A DNA stretch of 27,287 bases from Prevotellaceae bacterium UBA2744 (lineage in GTDB: Bacteria > Bacteroidota > Bacteroidia > Bacteroidales > Bacteroidaceae). Below the pieces are notes generated by a model that saw nothing but the letters and a program-made list of their open reading frames with translations, had not been told where the DNA came from and did no database searches. Where the stretch lies: the NCBI GenBank assembly GCA_002353575.1, contig DEJQ01000013.1, positions 1 to 27,287 on the forward strand, given 5' to 3'. The position numbers and the translations under genes are program-made. Positions 1-7,502 of this stretch are shown in pieces. Every line of letters starts with the position of its first letter. Position 1 is the first letter of the stretch.

Positions 1-31
1 TGTCATTGCGTCACATAGTCGCTTTCTCCAC

Positions 32-57
32 CAAGAGCATAAAGCTACTGATGAAGT
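32..57 (+). repeat. 26-bp direct repeat, copy 1 (upstream of first TA module)
   Basis: Begins caagagcataaag and ends actgatgaagt. It matches the copy at 688-713 at 25 of 26 positions. Its end lies 19 bp before the predicted -33 box at 76, the same distance as copy 2 from the -33 box of the second module. It may be a module boundary or an upstream promoter element. Confidence 0.85.
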
Positions 58-75
58 AAAAATAAATAAGTTTTA

Positions 76-107
76 TTTTGTTGTTTCAACTTTTATGCCC
101 AATTTTG
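76..107 (+). promoter_or_regulatory. Predicted Bacteroidetes-type promoter of antitoxin/YoeB module
   Basis: A -33 TTTTG (76-80) is followed after 19 bp by a -7 CAATTTTG (100-107). This is one base off the TAnnTTTG consensus. It would give a leader of about 18 nt before the ATG at 132. Confidence 0.5.
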
Positions 108-131
108 CAGGCAGAATAAAATTATACAGTT

Positions 132-371
132 ATGACAGCAGTACAAATGCGACTCAATGCAGAATTGTTTGGGTCACTTCAGACTATTTCTTCCGACGAG
201 GGTTTGATGAAGAAAGCTGTGCGTTCTCTCAAACGTATAGCTGCACAAAAAAAAGCAAAGGAAGATAATATTATGTCTATGGCGGAATTGGAGGATATTA
301 TACGCCAAGGGGACAAAGAAATTGCAGATGGTAATTTGCAACCTATTGCTATTGATGACTTATGGAAGTAG
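132..371 (+). CDS. Putative antitoxin of a YoeB/Txe-type toxin-antitoxin module
   Basis: A 79-aa protein directly upstream of, and overlapping by 10 bp, a clear YoeB-like toxin gene. The antitoxin role is inferred from this arrangement. The protein has a basic central part (residues about 26-43, rich in Lys/Arg and containing KKAVRSLKRIAAQKKAK) that could contact DNA. Its acidic C-terminal half (about 45-79) ends in DLWK, of the kind that wraps around RelE-fold toxins. I see no clear Phd/YefM signature, so the antitoxin family is unassigned. The ATG at 132 fits the predicted promoter just upstream. The translational overlap with the toxin suggests coupled expression, with antitoxin made first. 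It would neutralise the toxin in the cytoplasm and probably co-repress the operon. Confidence 0.8.
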   Translation: MTAVQMRLNAELFGSLQTISSDEGLMKKAVRSLKRIAAQKKAKEDNIMSMAELEDIIRQGDKEIADGNLQPIAIDDLWK

Positions 372-625
372 TATTGCTTAAGAAAGCTAAGAAAGACCAC
401 GACTACTGGATGCAGACGGGTAATGTAAAGATTATGAATCGCATTACAACACCGCTTAAGGACATAGAAAAACGCCCATTTACAGGTCTTGGCAAGCCAG
501 AACCGTTAAAAGGTAATCTTCAGGGTAAATGGAGTCGTCGCATTACAGATGAGCACCGTATGATTTACTCCATTAGCAGTGGTCGAATATATGTATATGT
601 TTTCTCACTAAAAGGACATTATTAA
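362..625 (+). CDS. yoeB: YoeB/Txe family mRNA interferase toxin
   Basis: An 87-aa protein that closely follows the YoeB pattern: KPEPLK at 45-50, the WSRRI segment at 57-61, EHR at 64-66 and the terminal H86-Y87. The YoeB catalytic residues (Glu46, Arg65, His83, Tyr84 in E. coli) correspond to Glu47, Arg66, His86 and Tyr87, so the enzyme looks intact. YoeB toxins have a RelE fold and cleave mRNA in the ribosomal A site when the antitoxin is degraded. The ATG lies inside the end of the upstream antitoxin gene, in a different frame, as expected for a coupled operon. A strong terminator follows 10 bp after the stop. Length is normal for the family. Confidence 0.95.
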   Translation: MEVVLLKKAKKDHDYWMQTGNVKIMNRITTPLKDIEKRPFTGLGKPEPLKGNLQGKWSRRITDEHRMIYSISSGRIYVYVFSLKGHY

Positions 626-635
626 TAATACTCTC

Positions 636-665
636 AAGGATGCAGCACCCCTGCATCCTTTTTCT
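636..665 (+). terminator. Rho-independent terminator of yoeB module
   Basis: A perfect 10-bp stem (aaggatgcag / ctgcatcctt) with a 5-nt loop CACCC is followed by a T-rich run. It sits directly downstream of the toxin stop codon and separates the two TA modules. Confidence 0.9.
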
Positions 666-687
666 TTCCCTTCCCCTTTTTTCCCTT

Positions 688-713
688 CAAGAGCATAAAG
701 GTACTGATGAAGT
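688..713 (+). repeat. 26-bp direct repeat, copy 2 (upstream of higBA)
   Basis: It matches copy 1 at 32-57 at 25 of 26 positions (only c/g at position 14 differs). It lies between the terminator of the first module and the promoter of the second. Confidence 0.85.
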
Positions 714-722
714 GAAAAATAG

Positions 723-739
723 TTCGCAAAATTTGCGAA
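723..739 (+). promoter_or_regulatory. Palindromic operator candidate for HigA at the higBA promoter
   Basis: Perfect 8-bp inverted repeat TTCGCAAA-A-TTTGCGAA. Its right arm contains the predicted -33 box (TTTG, 732-735), so a bound dimer would block RNA polymerase. HigA-type XRE antitoxins commonly autoregulate through such palindromes; binding here is inferred. Confidence 0.7.
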
Positions 740-764
740 TATCTAATTTTTTGCATTACCTTTG
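732..764 (+). promoter_or_regulatory. Predicted promoter of higBA
   Basis: -33 TTTG (732-735), 21-bp spacer, then -7 TACCTTTG (757-764), a perfect TAnnTTTG match. Transcription would start near 771, about 14 nt before the higB ATG. Confidence 0.75.
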
Positions 765-784
765 CAACAGAATAATAAAGCGAC

Positions 785-1093
785 ATGGAGATTAAGTTTG
801 AAAAGGACTATCTAAGAGAACTGTTCTATGACGGAGTGGCAAGCGATAAACAACATCGTTTTCAGCCACAAATAGTCAGGAAATATGTGAAGGTAGTGAA
901 CATTCTTGACTCTGTAGAAAAAGTTAGTGATCTGTACCGCTATCGTGCTTTACACTATGAGAAGTTGATTGGTGATAAGAAGGGATTGGAATCAGTTAGA
1001 GTGAATGACCAATATCGCATAGAATTTAAATCAAGCGAAACGGAAGGATTTACTATTTGCAATATTATTGAATTGTCGAATCATTATAAATAG
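785..1093 (+). CDS. higB: HigB-type RelE/ParE-superfamily toxin
   Basis: A 102-aa protein with the layout of Bacteroidetes HigB/RelE-like toxins: an N-terminal helical part and a central YRYRALHYEKL segment (51-61). After these come DQYRIEF (76-82, the usual conserved 'YRI.F' strand) and the C-terminal ELSNHYK. This fold typically makes ribosome-dependent mRNA endonucleases. It stands upstream of an XRE-family antitoxin gene, the toxin-first order typical of hig loci. The stop at 1091-1093 is only 9 bp before the preferred higA start. Expression is probably controlled by HigA binding the palindrome at 723-739. The assignment rests on the conserved strand motif plus the partner gene. Confidence 0.87.
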   Translation: MEIKFEKDYLRELFYDGVASDKQHRFQPQIVRKYVKVVNILDSVEKVSDLYRYRALHYEKLIGDKKGLESVRVNDQYRIEFKSSETEGFTICNIIELSNHYK

Positions 1094-1102
1094 AAAGTGA
1101 TT

Positions 1103-1414
1103 ATGGGAAACTTAGGCTATGGAGCATTTGCCACTCACCCTGGTGAGGTTCTGAAGGATGAAATTGAAGAGCGCGGTATCAGTCAGCGACAGTTGGCGGA
1201 CAGCATGGGGTTAACTTATTCGGTAATTAATGAGATTCTGAATGGTCGTCGCCCACTGACTGCTAAAACCGCATTGATGTTTGAAGCTGCACTTGATGTT
1301 CCTGCCGATTCACTTATGTATCTGCAGACTAAGTATAATATGCAGACCGCACGAAAGGATTCCACATTACACGATATTTTGAAAAAGATTCATAAGATTG
1401 CAGCCGTATTCTAA
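1103..1414 (+). CDS. higA: HigA-type XRE-family antitoxin/autorepressor
   Basis: A 103-aa protein carrying the HigA/VapI signature: THPGEVLKDEIEERGISQRQLADSMG near the N-terminus, then the recognition-helix region SVINEILNGRRPLTAKTALMFEAAL. Together these form a helix-turn-helix over about residues 10-70. It should bind and neutralise the upstream HigB toxin and repress the shared promoter, where a perfect palindrome overlaps the -33 box. I chose ATG at 1103; an in-frame GTG at 1097 would add two residues. A hairpin terminator starts 10 bp downstream of the stop. The C-terminal third is Lys-rich and helical without recognised motifs. Confidence 0.93.
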   Translation: MGNLGYGAFATHPGEVLKDEIEERGISQRQLADSMGLTYSVINEILNGRRPLTAKTALMFEAALDVPADSLMYLQTKYNMQTARKDSTLHDILKKIHKIAAVF

Positions 1415-1424
1415 ATAAAATTTT

Positions 1425-1456
1425 CCCACCCATTACGATAATGAGTGGGATTTTTT
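1425..1456 (+). terminator. Rho-independent terminator of higBA
   Basis: Stem of 11 positions (cccacccatta / taatgagtggg, one mismatch) with a 3-nt loop CGA, followed by ATTTTTT. Confidence 0.9.
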
Positions 1457-1562
1457 ATTTATTTCTTTTTGTATATATTCAATGGGCGTTTACGCGAGGA
1501 ACGGATGCTTAGCATCGTAATCTTTTGAGCGGTAAAACGACGACCCTACACTCAATTGCCGC

Positions 1563-1588
1563 CAAGAGCATCGAGATTCAGCCGAAGC
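1563..1588 (+). repeat. Degenerate third copy of the TA-flanking repeat
   Basis: The sequence caagagcatcgagattcagccgaagc shares the first nine bases and 18 of 26 positions overall with the copy at 32-57. It lies downstream of higBA, so both TA modules are bracketed by repeat copies. The surrounding gene-free stretch (1457-1626) holds no ORF I can support. Confidence 0.5.
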
Positions 1589-1626
1589 AAAAAGGATTTT
1601 TACTACGTAACAGTATAATTGCACAC

Positions 1627-1663
1627 AAAAAAAGGGCTCTAACCAGAAATGTGGTCGGAGCTC
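1627..1663 (-). terminator. Terminator of the nqr operon
   Basis: Read on the minus strand: a 12-position stem (gagctccgacca / tggttagagccc, two mismatches and one G-U) with a 6-nt loop, followed by seven T. It lies about 30 bp past the nqrF stop. Confidence 0.85.
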
Positions 1664-1693
1664 TCTTTCGTATTATAGGGGCAGGATAGGGGA

Positions 1694-2980
1694 CTATCCG
1701 CCGAAGTTGTCGAATCGGATCATGTCGTCTTCTACTCCGAGTGAGTGGAGAAGGTCGAGCACGGTCTTTGCCATCATTGGAGGACCGCAGAGGTAGTATT
1801 CGCAGTCTTCCGGAGTCTCATGCTGCTTCAGGTAGGTGTCGCCCATCACAGGTGCTACGAATCCCGGAGTATATTTGATTCCTGCTTCGTCGGCTTTCGG
1901 ATCCTGACGGTCGAGTGCCAGATGGAAGTGGAAGTTGGGGAAGTCTTTCTCAAGCTGCAGGAAATCGTCGAGGAACGGAATCTCCTCGAGTGCACGGGCT
2001 CCGTAGAAGTAGTGCATAGGACGCTGACGGTCTTCTGCGCTGACGCCGTGACCCTTCAGCATGTGCATGATCTGCGCACGCAGAGGTGCCATTCCAGCTC
2101 CACCGCCGACCCATATCATTTCGCGGCCTGTGCCGTACTGCGGACGGAATTCTCCGTAAGGACCCGACATGATTACCTTGTCGCCCGGCTTGAGCGAGAA
2201 GATGTAGGACGATGCAATACCTGGATTGACGTCGATGAAGCCCGGACCCTGGTCTTTCGGTTTGAACGGAGGTGTGGCAATACGCACGTTGAGTGTGATG
2301 ATGTCGCCCTCGTCGGGATAGTTTGCCATAGAGTAGGCACGGATGGTTGGTGTGTCGTTGACACATTTGAGTCCGAAAAGTCCGAATTTCTCCCATGCCG
2401 GCAGGTATGTGTCGCCGATAAGGCTCTTGTCGAAGTCTTTGTCGTAGTCGAGCTGGAATGCAGGAATCTTGATCTGGGCATAAGAACCCGGTTCGAAGTC
2501 CATGTGCTCGCCTGCAGGCAGCGCAACCTTGTATTCCTTGATGAAGGTAGCCACGTTGCGGTTGCCGATGACGGTACACTCCCATTCCTTTACGCCCATT
2601 ACTGAGTCGTCAACCTTGATAGAGAGGTCGCCCTTCACCTTGCACTGGCAGCCAAGACGGTAACCTGCCTTGATCTGCTTGCGGGTGAAGTGTCCCTTCT
2701 CTGAGTCGAGGATTTCGCCGCCGCCTTCTACTACCTGGCATTTGCACTGACCGCACGAACCCTTACCGCCACATGCTGACGGGAGATATACGTCGTTGGC
2801 TGCGAGGGTAGAGAGCAGGCTGCTGCCCTGATCGACTGTGAGTTTGTCTTTTCCGTTGATTGTGATTGTGACCTGTCCGCTTGGAGAAAGGTACTTCTTT
2901 GCAATGAGGAGCAGGATGACCAGTACGATGACGATCACCAGGAATACTCCGATGCTATACAATATAAAATTCATGTCCAT
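1694..2980 (-). CDS. nqrF: Na+-translocating NADH:quinone reductase subunit F
   Basis: A 428-aa NADH-oxidising, electron-entry subunit of the membrane Na+ pump. One N-terminal transmembrane helix (about 5-28) is followed by a 2Fe-2S ferredoxin domain with ligands Cys70, Cys76, Cys79 and Cys111, the spacing known from Vibrio NqrF. Next is a ferredoxin-reductase module with the FAD motif RAYS (214-217), the NADH-site GGGAGMAP (292-299) and CGPP (398-401). The C-terminus FDNFGG is typical of the family. It passes hydride electrons from NADH via FAD to the iron-sulfur centre. It is the last gene of the operon, 18 bp after nqrE, and a terminator follows. An alternative Met at residue 3 is possible. 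Confidence 0.98.
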   Translation of the reverse strand: MDMNFILYSIGVFLVIVIVLVILLLIAKKYLSPSGQVTITINGKDKLTVDQGSSLLSTLAANDVYLPSACGGKGSCGQCKCQVVEGGGEILDSEKGHFTRKQIKAGYRLGCQCKVKGDLSIKVDDSVMGVKEWECTVIGNRNVATFIKEYKVALPAGEHMDFEPGSYAQIKIPAFQLDYDKDFDKSLIGDTYLPAWEKFGLFGLKCVNDTPTIRAYSMANYPDEGDIITLNVRIATPPFKPKDQGPGFIDVNPGIASSYIFSLKPGDKVIMSGPYGEFRPQYGTGREMIWVGGGAGMAPLRAQIMHMLKGHGVSAEDRQRPMHYFYGARALEEIPFLDDFLQLEKDFPNFHFHLALDRQDPKADEAGIKYTPGFVAPVMGDTYLKQHETPEDCEYYLCGPPMMAKTVLDLLHSLGVEDDMIRFDNFGG

Positions 2981-2998
2981 TGTTTCAGTTCCTTTCTT

Positions 2999-3628
2999 TT
3001 AGAGTTTAAGACCAGAGAAGCACATGAATGCCATTGCCATCAGACCTACGGTGATGAATGTGATACCGAGTCCCTGTAGTGGCTTTGGCACGTCGGAATA
3101 TGCCATCTTTTCACGTATTGCAGCAAGACCTACGATAGCCAGTGTCCAACCGATACCGGAACCGAGTGCGTAGGCTACGCAGTCGCCCACACCGGCAATT
3201 GCCTGTGTAGATGTCTCGGGGTCGAGCAGGATGCGCTGCTGCATGAAGAGTGATGCACCCATGATAGCACAGTTAACGGCAATCAGCGGCAGGAAGATAC
3301 CCAGGGCTGCGTAGAGAGAAGGAGAGAAACGCTCTACTACCATCTCGACGAGCTGTACCATTGCGGCGATAACTGCGATGAAGAGGATGAATGCAAGGAA
3401 TGTGAGATCGACTCCCTCGGCAAGGGCTCCGTCTGCAAGCACTTTGGTCTGCAAGAGGTAGTCAACCGGTACTGTGATGAGAAGCACGAACGTAACGGCT
3501 ACTCCCAGTCCGAGAGATGTCTTCACTGTCTTGGATACTGCAAGGTAAGAGCACATACCCAAGAAGAATGCGAAAATCATGTTGTCCACGAATATGGAGC
3601 GGACAAAGAGACTAATGAAATGTTCCAT
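2999..3628 (-). CDS. nqrE: Na+-translocating NADH:quinone reductase subunit E
   Basis: A 209-aa integral membrane protein with about six hydrophobic helices, homologous to NqrD and RnfA. Cys26 (in GMCSYLA) and Cys120 (in AVNCAIMG) sit exactly where NqrE cysteines contribute to the intramembrane iron centre shared with NqrD. It takes part in electron transfer across the membrane coupled to Na+ export. It is co-transcribed in the nqr operon, 25 bp after nqrD and 18 bp before nqrF. Length equals the family norm. Confidence 0.98.
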   Translation of the reverse strand: MEHFISLFVRSIFVDNMIFAFFLGMCSYLAVSKTVKTSLGLGVAVTFVLLITVPVDYLLQTKVLADGALAEGVDLTFLAFILFIAVIAAMVQLVEMVVERFSPSLYAALGIFLPLIAVNCAIMGASLFMQQRILLDPETSTQAIAGVGDCVAYALGSGIGWTLAIVGLAAIREKMAYSDVPKPLQGLGITFITVGLMAMAFMCFSGLKL

Positions 3629-3653
3629 AGTGTTCTGTTATTGTTTTCTTGGG

Positions 3654-4283
3654 TTATACTTCTTTGTTTATTGCACGATGTACCCAGATGACGCAGGCAA
3701 GCAGGATAAGTGCCATTGCCGGCATGGTCATCATACCGTTGTTGATGTAGAGACCGCCGTTCTCCATGTACCAGCTGTCGGGGATGAGCTGGATGCCGAA
3801 GATGCTGCCGAATCCGAGGAGCTCGCGGACGAAGCCTACGATGACAAGGATGATGGCATAGCCAAGTCCGTTGCCCACTCCGTCGAGGAACGACTCCCAG
3901 GGTCCGTTCTGCATGGCAAATGCCTCGAGACGACCCATGAGGATACAGTTGGTGATGATAAGTCCGACATAGACACTCAACTGCACGCTGACATCATATA
4001 CATAAGCCTTCAGTATGTTGCTCACGATGGTAACCAGGGCTGCAACAACGACGAGCTGTACGATGATACGTATGCGGTTTGGAATTGTCTTGCGGATTAG
4101 TGATATGATTACGTTGCTGAACGCTGTGATGACGGTAACGGAGAGTCCCATCACGATGGCTGGCTTCAGCTGAGACGTAACGGCGAGGGCGGAGCAGATA
4201 CCGAGCACCTGAACCGCAATAGGGTTGTTAAGGTTTAGCGGACCCTTGAAGATTTCGCCATTCTCTTTTGAAAATAAACTCAT
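3654..4283 (-). CDS. nqrD: Na+-translocating NADH:quinone reductase subunit D
   Basis: A 209-aa membrane protein, partner of NqrE. The paired cysteines for the intramembrane iron centre are Cys30 (in LGICSALAV) and Cys113 (in ITNCILMG), within one residue of the Vibrio positions. The RLEAFAM segment after the second cysteine is also typical. About six membrane helices. The start is supported by an unusually strong Shine-Dalgarno sequence (AAGGAGG) about 9 nt upstream. It lies 18 bp after nqrC. Confidence 0.98.
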   Translation of the reverse strand: MSLFSKENGEIFKGPLNLNNPIAVQVLGICSALAVTSQLKPAIVMGLSVTVITAFSNVIISLIRKTIPNRIRIIVQLVVVAALVTIVSNILKAYVYDVSVQLSVYVGLIITNCILMGRLEAFAMQNGPWESFLDGVGNGLGYAIILVIVGFVRELLGFGSIFGIQLIPDSWYMENGGLYINNGMMTMPAMALILLACVIWVHRAINKEV

Positions 4284-4292
4284 ATTCTTTGT

Positions 4293-4299
4293 CCTCCTT
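4293..4299 (-). promoter_or_regulatory. Strong ribosome binding site of nqrD
   Basis: AAGGAGG on the minus strand, about 9 nt before the nqrD ATG. Most other genes in this window lack such a site, as is usual in Bacteroidetes. Confidence 0.7.
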
Positions 4300-4301
4300 G
4301 T

Positions 4302-4928
4302 TTATTTGTTAGCAAATGCGTCGATAGCTGCTTTGTTAGCAGTAAAACACTTCTGAATCATGTCGTTGACGCCGTTTGATGTAAGTGTTGCTCCAGTTAC
4401 GGCATCTACGTAGCTGTCGGCAGAAAGACCGGCTGGAGCCTTGCCCTTCTTATAGACTCCGAGGATGGCTTTGCCTGCCTCGTCGTAGATTACCTTGCCC
4501 TGGAAGGAATCCTGGAACCACTGCTCTGCAATGCGGGCTCCAAGTCCGGCTGTCTCTGATTCGTGGTTGTAGTAGGAACCGAATACTGTGTTGCCGTCCT
4601 TGTTGACTGAGATGTAGCCCCAAAGACCGCCCCAAAGACCGGCACCCTTCATAGGAACAACGAGCTTTTCTTCGCCTGCTACAACGGCCTTCATAGTGCC
4701 GTCGGGCAGTTCTTCCTTGATTACCTCGGCATAGGTGCCTTCGACATCGGCAAGCTCGCGCAGGTTGAGCGATGCGAGAATCTGCTTCTTCTTGTCGAGG
4801 GCTACGTTAGCGTCCTGAGTTGGTTTGAGTGCGGATGCAACGAAAGCCAAGAGGAATGCTACGATGATTACGAGTACGCTGGCATATATAATCGTATATG
4901 CGTTGCTGTTTGTATTTAGTTTTGCCAT
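4302..4928 (-). CDS. nqrC: Na+-translocating NADH:quinone reductase subunit C
   Basis: A 208-aa subunit with one N-terminal membrane helix (about 12-33) and a periplasmic FMN-binding domain. The flavinylation motif is TGAT (178-181, in DAVTGATLTS). FMN is normally attached by a phosphoester bond to the final Thr (Thr181) by the ApbE flavin transferase; no apbE gene is seen in this window. The GLWG-GLWG segment (98-104) and ETAGLGARI (125-133) are also family hallmarks. It is shorter than Vibrio NqrC (about 257 aa). The start is marked by AAGGAGG about 10 nt upstream. Confidence 0.97.
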   Translation of the reverse strand: MAKLNTNSNAYTIIYASVLVIIVAFLLAFVASALKPTQDANVALDKKKQILASLNLRELADVEGTYAEVIKEELPDGTMKAVVAGEEKLVVPMKGAGLWGGLWGYISVNKDGNTVFGSYYNHESETAGLGARIAEQWFQDSFQGKVIYDEAGKAILGVYKKGKAPAGLSADSYVDAVTGATLTSNGVNDMIQKCFTANKAAIDAFANK

Positions 4929-4938
4929 AATCTTCTGT

Positions 4939-4945
4939 CCTCCTT
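4939..4945 (-). promoter_or_regulatory. Strong ribosome binding site of nqrC overlapping the nqrB stop
   Basis: AAGGAGG on the minus strand about 10 nt before the nqrC ATG. Its first two bases are part of the nqrB TAA stop codon (4944-4946), suggesting translational coupling. Confidence 0.7.
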
Positions 4946-6107
4946 ATTTTTTAGCAGCACGCTTAGCACGCTTGTTAATATTTGCCTGAACGAAACAGTA
5001 GTCGAAGAGTGGTGCGAAGATATTCATCAGAAGGATGGCGAGCATCATACCCTCAGGATAGCCCGGGTTGAGTACGCGGATGATGATTGCCATAGCTCCG
5101 ATGAGGAATCCGAATATCCACTTGCCGCCTTCTGTACGAGGAGACGTAACCGGGTCGGTAGCCATGAAGACTGCTCCGAAGCAGAAACCGCCCACGGTGA
5201 GCTGTTCCCACCACTGGAAGTTGAGTGCCTCGGCATCGCCATAAGGCAAGAGGTAAGCGAAGAGGGCTCCGCCGATGAAGGTAGAGAGCATAATCTTCCA
5301 GCTTGCCACGCCTGCCCATACGAGGATTACGGCTCCGATGAGGATGGCGATTACGGATGTCTCACCGATAGAACCTGGAATGGTACCGATGATGGTGTCC
5401 ATAGCGCTGTAGCTGACGGGTTCGCCGGCTCCGAGCTGTCCGAGCGGAGTAGCGGTAGAGATACCGTCAACAGTTCCGTTGATACAGTCCATATAGTTTT
5501 CGTTTACCCATACCTTGTCGCCCGACATCATTGAAGGGTAGGCGAAGAAAAGGAATGCACGCGTTACGAGTGCCGGGTTGAAGATGTTCATACCCGTACC
5601 GCCGAATACCTCTTTGGCAAAGATAACTGCGAATGCTGTTGCGATGGCAAGAATCCACAACGGACAGTTTACAGGTACGATGAGCGGGATGAGGATACCG
5701 GTAACGAAGAATCCCTCGTGTACCTCTTCCTTCTTCCACTGAGCTACAGCTACTTCAATACCCAGACCTACGAGGTAGGAAACTACAATCTTCGGCAGCA
5801 TGACTGCAAGTCCGTAGAGGAAGTTGCAGACTACACCGCACTCTGCACCGCAACCGGCAACGAGGCTGTGTTGGTAGCCTATGTTGTACATTCCGAAGAG
5901 GATAACTGGGATGAGTGCTATGATAACGAAAAAGATAGAACGCTTCGAGTCGATAGCGTCGTGAATCTGCGCACCTTTCTTCTTTGCCGTTTCGTTTGGC
6001 ACATAGAAGAATGTCTCCATTGCATCGTAGAGAGAGCCGAATGCGCTGAGCTTACCTCCTTCTGAGAAGGTAGGCTTCATGTTGTCAAGAATTTTCTTAA
6101 GTCCCAT
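4944..6107 (-). CDS. nqrB: Na+-translocating NADH:quinone reductase subunit B
   Basis: A 387-aa polytopic membrane subunit carrying the Na+ pathway, a covalent FMN and riboflavin. The flavinylation site is in DGISTATPL (214-222), with Thr220 as the expected FMN-bearing residue. The family segments FGGTGMNIFNPALVTRAFLFFAYP (168-191) and TDPVTSPRT near the C-terminus are clear. About ten hydrophobic helices. It starts only 5 bp after the nqrA stop and its own stop overlaps the nqrC ribosome binding site, so the first three genes are tightly coupled. Confidence 0.98.
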   Translation of the reverse strand: MGLKKILDNMKPTFSEGGKLSAFGSLYDAMETFFYVPNETAKKKGAQIHDAIDSKRSIFFVIIALIPVILFGMYNIGYQHSLVAGCGAECGVVCNFLYGLAVMLPKIVVSYLVGLGIEVAVAQWKKEEVHEGFFVTGILIPLIVPVNCPLWILAIATAFAVIFAKEVFGGTGMNIFNPALVTRAFLFFAYPSMMSGDKVWVNENYMDCINGTVDGISTATPLGQLGAGEPVSYSAMDTIIGTIPGSIGETSVIAILIGAVILVWAGVASWKIMLSTFIGGALFAYLLPYGDAEALNFQWWEQLTVGGFCFGAVFMATDPVTSPRTEGGKWIFGFLIGAMAIIIRVLNPGYPEGMMLAILLMNIFAPLFDYCFVQANINKRAKRAAKK

Positions 6108-6112
6108 AGTGC

Positions 6113-7456
6113 TTATTCATTTTCTTTACGCAACATGTCAAGTCCTTCCCTGACAATGCGCTGGAGTTCAACCTTAGAGCTGTCCACGAACTCTGCTACG
6201 GCAAAGTCCTCAGGGGCTACCTCATAGATGCCGAGGGCTTCCATGCGGTCGATGTCGCCTGCGATGACTGCCTTTACAAGCTGTTCGGGATAAATATCCA
6301 TAGGGAATACAGAGTCGTACTCTCCGCTGAAGATCATGTGACGGTGACCGCCCTTGACACGTGCGTCGAGGGTGTATTCTTTCTTCTTAGGCATGAGCCA
6401 TGAGAAGTAAGAACGGCTTACGGAGAATTCGTTCAGACGTGGAGAAATCCAACCGAAGAGTTCGTTCGCGTCGTCCCCCTCGGGAATTGCCGTAACCTCA
6501 GTAGAGTGGGCGAGAAGAAAGTCCTCGGTGCTGGTCTGCTGACCTGTGAGAGGGTTGCCGTCGATGAGACGTACCTTCTTGTCGGTGTTGATGTTGCCGG
6601 CTACGATGTCGCCAATCTTAGCACCGATGAGTACTGTCTTGTACTGTGGCTGCTTAACCTCTGAACCTGCAACTGCGATGGTGCGGGTGAAGTCAGCCTT
6701 GCCCGTAGTGAGCATACGGCCTATCATAGCCACTTCCTCGGCAGCGATGGTCCATACGATTTCGCCCTTGTTGATAGGGTCAACATGGTTAATCTGAACA
6801 CCTACGTCGCCTGCAGGACACTTGCCCCGGAATTCTGTTACTGTTGCGTTCTTGGTGCCAGCCAGGATAGAACCCGGGTTCACACCTACGTAAACCTTGG
6901 CAAGTTTTCCCAGAGCATCGATTCCAGTCTGGAATTCCTGCTCACGCCCCTTAAGCACTACGTTTACGTCTGCTGCAAGTGGCATATCGCTGAACGCAGA
7001 AATGAAAATCGCCTTAGGCGTGTCGTCGGGATTGGCAACGACTGCATAAGGACGCTGGATAAAGAATGCAAACATTCCGCTTTCCAGAAGGGCACTCTTT
7101 ACTTGTTCTGCATTGAGCGAATCGACTTGTTTCTTGCCGAAGTCAACATACTGCTGCTGTGCATCGGCTTCTACCTGAACGCTTAAAACCTTGCGACGAT
7201 CGCCTCTCTCCACAAGGGTTACCTTGCCTGAAACAGGAGAGACGAACTTCATCTCGGGATGCTTCTTGTCAACAAACAAAGCATCACCGGCCTTCACGAC
7301 ATCGCCCTCCTTAACTACAACTTTAGGTTTCATACCCCAGAACGCATCAGGAACAAGACCATAGGTCTTTGATGCAGTGGTGGCAGAAATGGTAGCTGCA
7401 GCCTTTCCTTTAAGGTTGATGTCAAGGCCTTTCTTTAGCTTAATTACATTCGCCAT
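6113..7456 (-). CDS. nqrA: Na+-translocating NADH:quinone reductase subunit A
   Basis: A 447-aa soluble cytoplasmic subunit associated with NqrB and implicated in quinone binding; length is nearly the same as Vibrio NqrA. Typical segments are LKKGLDINLKGK at the N-terminus, PVSGKV (78-83, a biotinyl/lipoyl-like barrel element) and the HIMF-like GGHRHMIFSGEYDSVFPMDIYPE stretch at about 366-390. It is the first gene of the nqrABCDEF operon, preceded by a perfect -7 box at 7503-7510 and an untranslated leader of about 40 nt. Confidence 0.98.
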   Translation of the reverse strand: MANVIKLKKGLDINLKGKAAATISATTASKTYGLVPDAFWGMKPKVVVKEGDVVKAGDALFVDKKHPEMKFVSPVSGKVTLVERGDRRKVLSVQVEADAQQQYVDFGKKQVDSLNAEQVKSALLESGMFAFFIQRPYAVVANPDDTPKAIFISAFSDMPLAADVNVVLKGREQEFQTGIDALGKLAKVYVGVNPGSILAGTKNATVTEFRGKCPAGDVGVQINHVDPINKGEIVWTIAAEEVAMIGRMLTTGKADFTRTIAVAGSEVKQPQYKTVLIGAKIGDIVAGNINTDKKVRLIDGNPLTGQQTSTEDFLLAHSTEVTAIPEGDDANELFGWISPRLNEFSVSRSYFSWLMPKKKEYTLDARVKGGHRHMIFSGEYDSVFPMDIYPEQLVKAVIAGDIDRMEALGIYEVAPEDFAVAEFVDSSKVELQRIVREGLDMLRKENE

Positions 7457-7502
7457 ATTGTTAATAAAAATTTTTGATTGTTCTCTCTGTTCAAAAGTCT
7501 TG

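Noticed and set aside
1471..1600. Remnant of an integrase or transposase between higBA and nqr
   Set aside because: Short frames only, with no recognisable motif; only the degenerate 26-bp repeat can be supported.
1745..2605. A 286-codon plus-strand frame opposite nqrF
   Set aside because: Antisense shadow of a certain NqrF; its composition is odd (Val/Cys/His-rich) and no motif is present.
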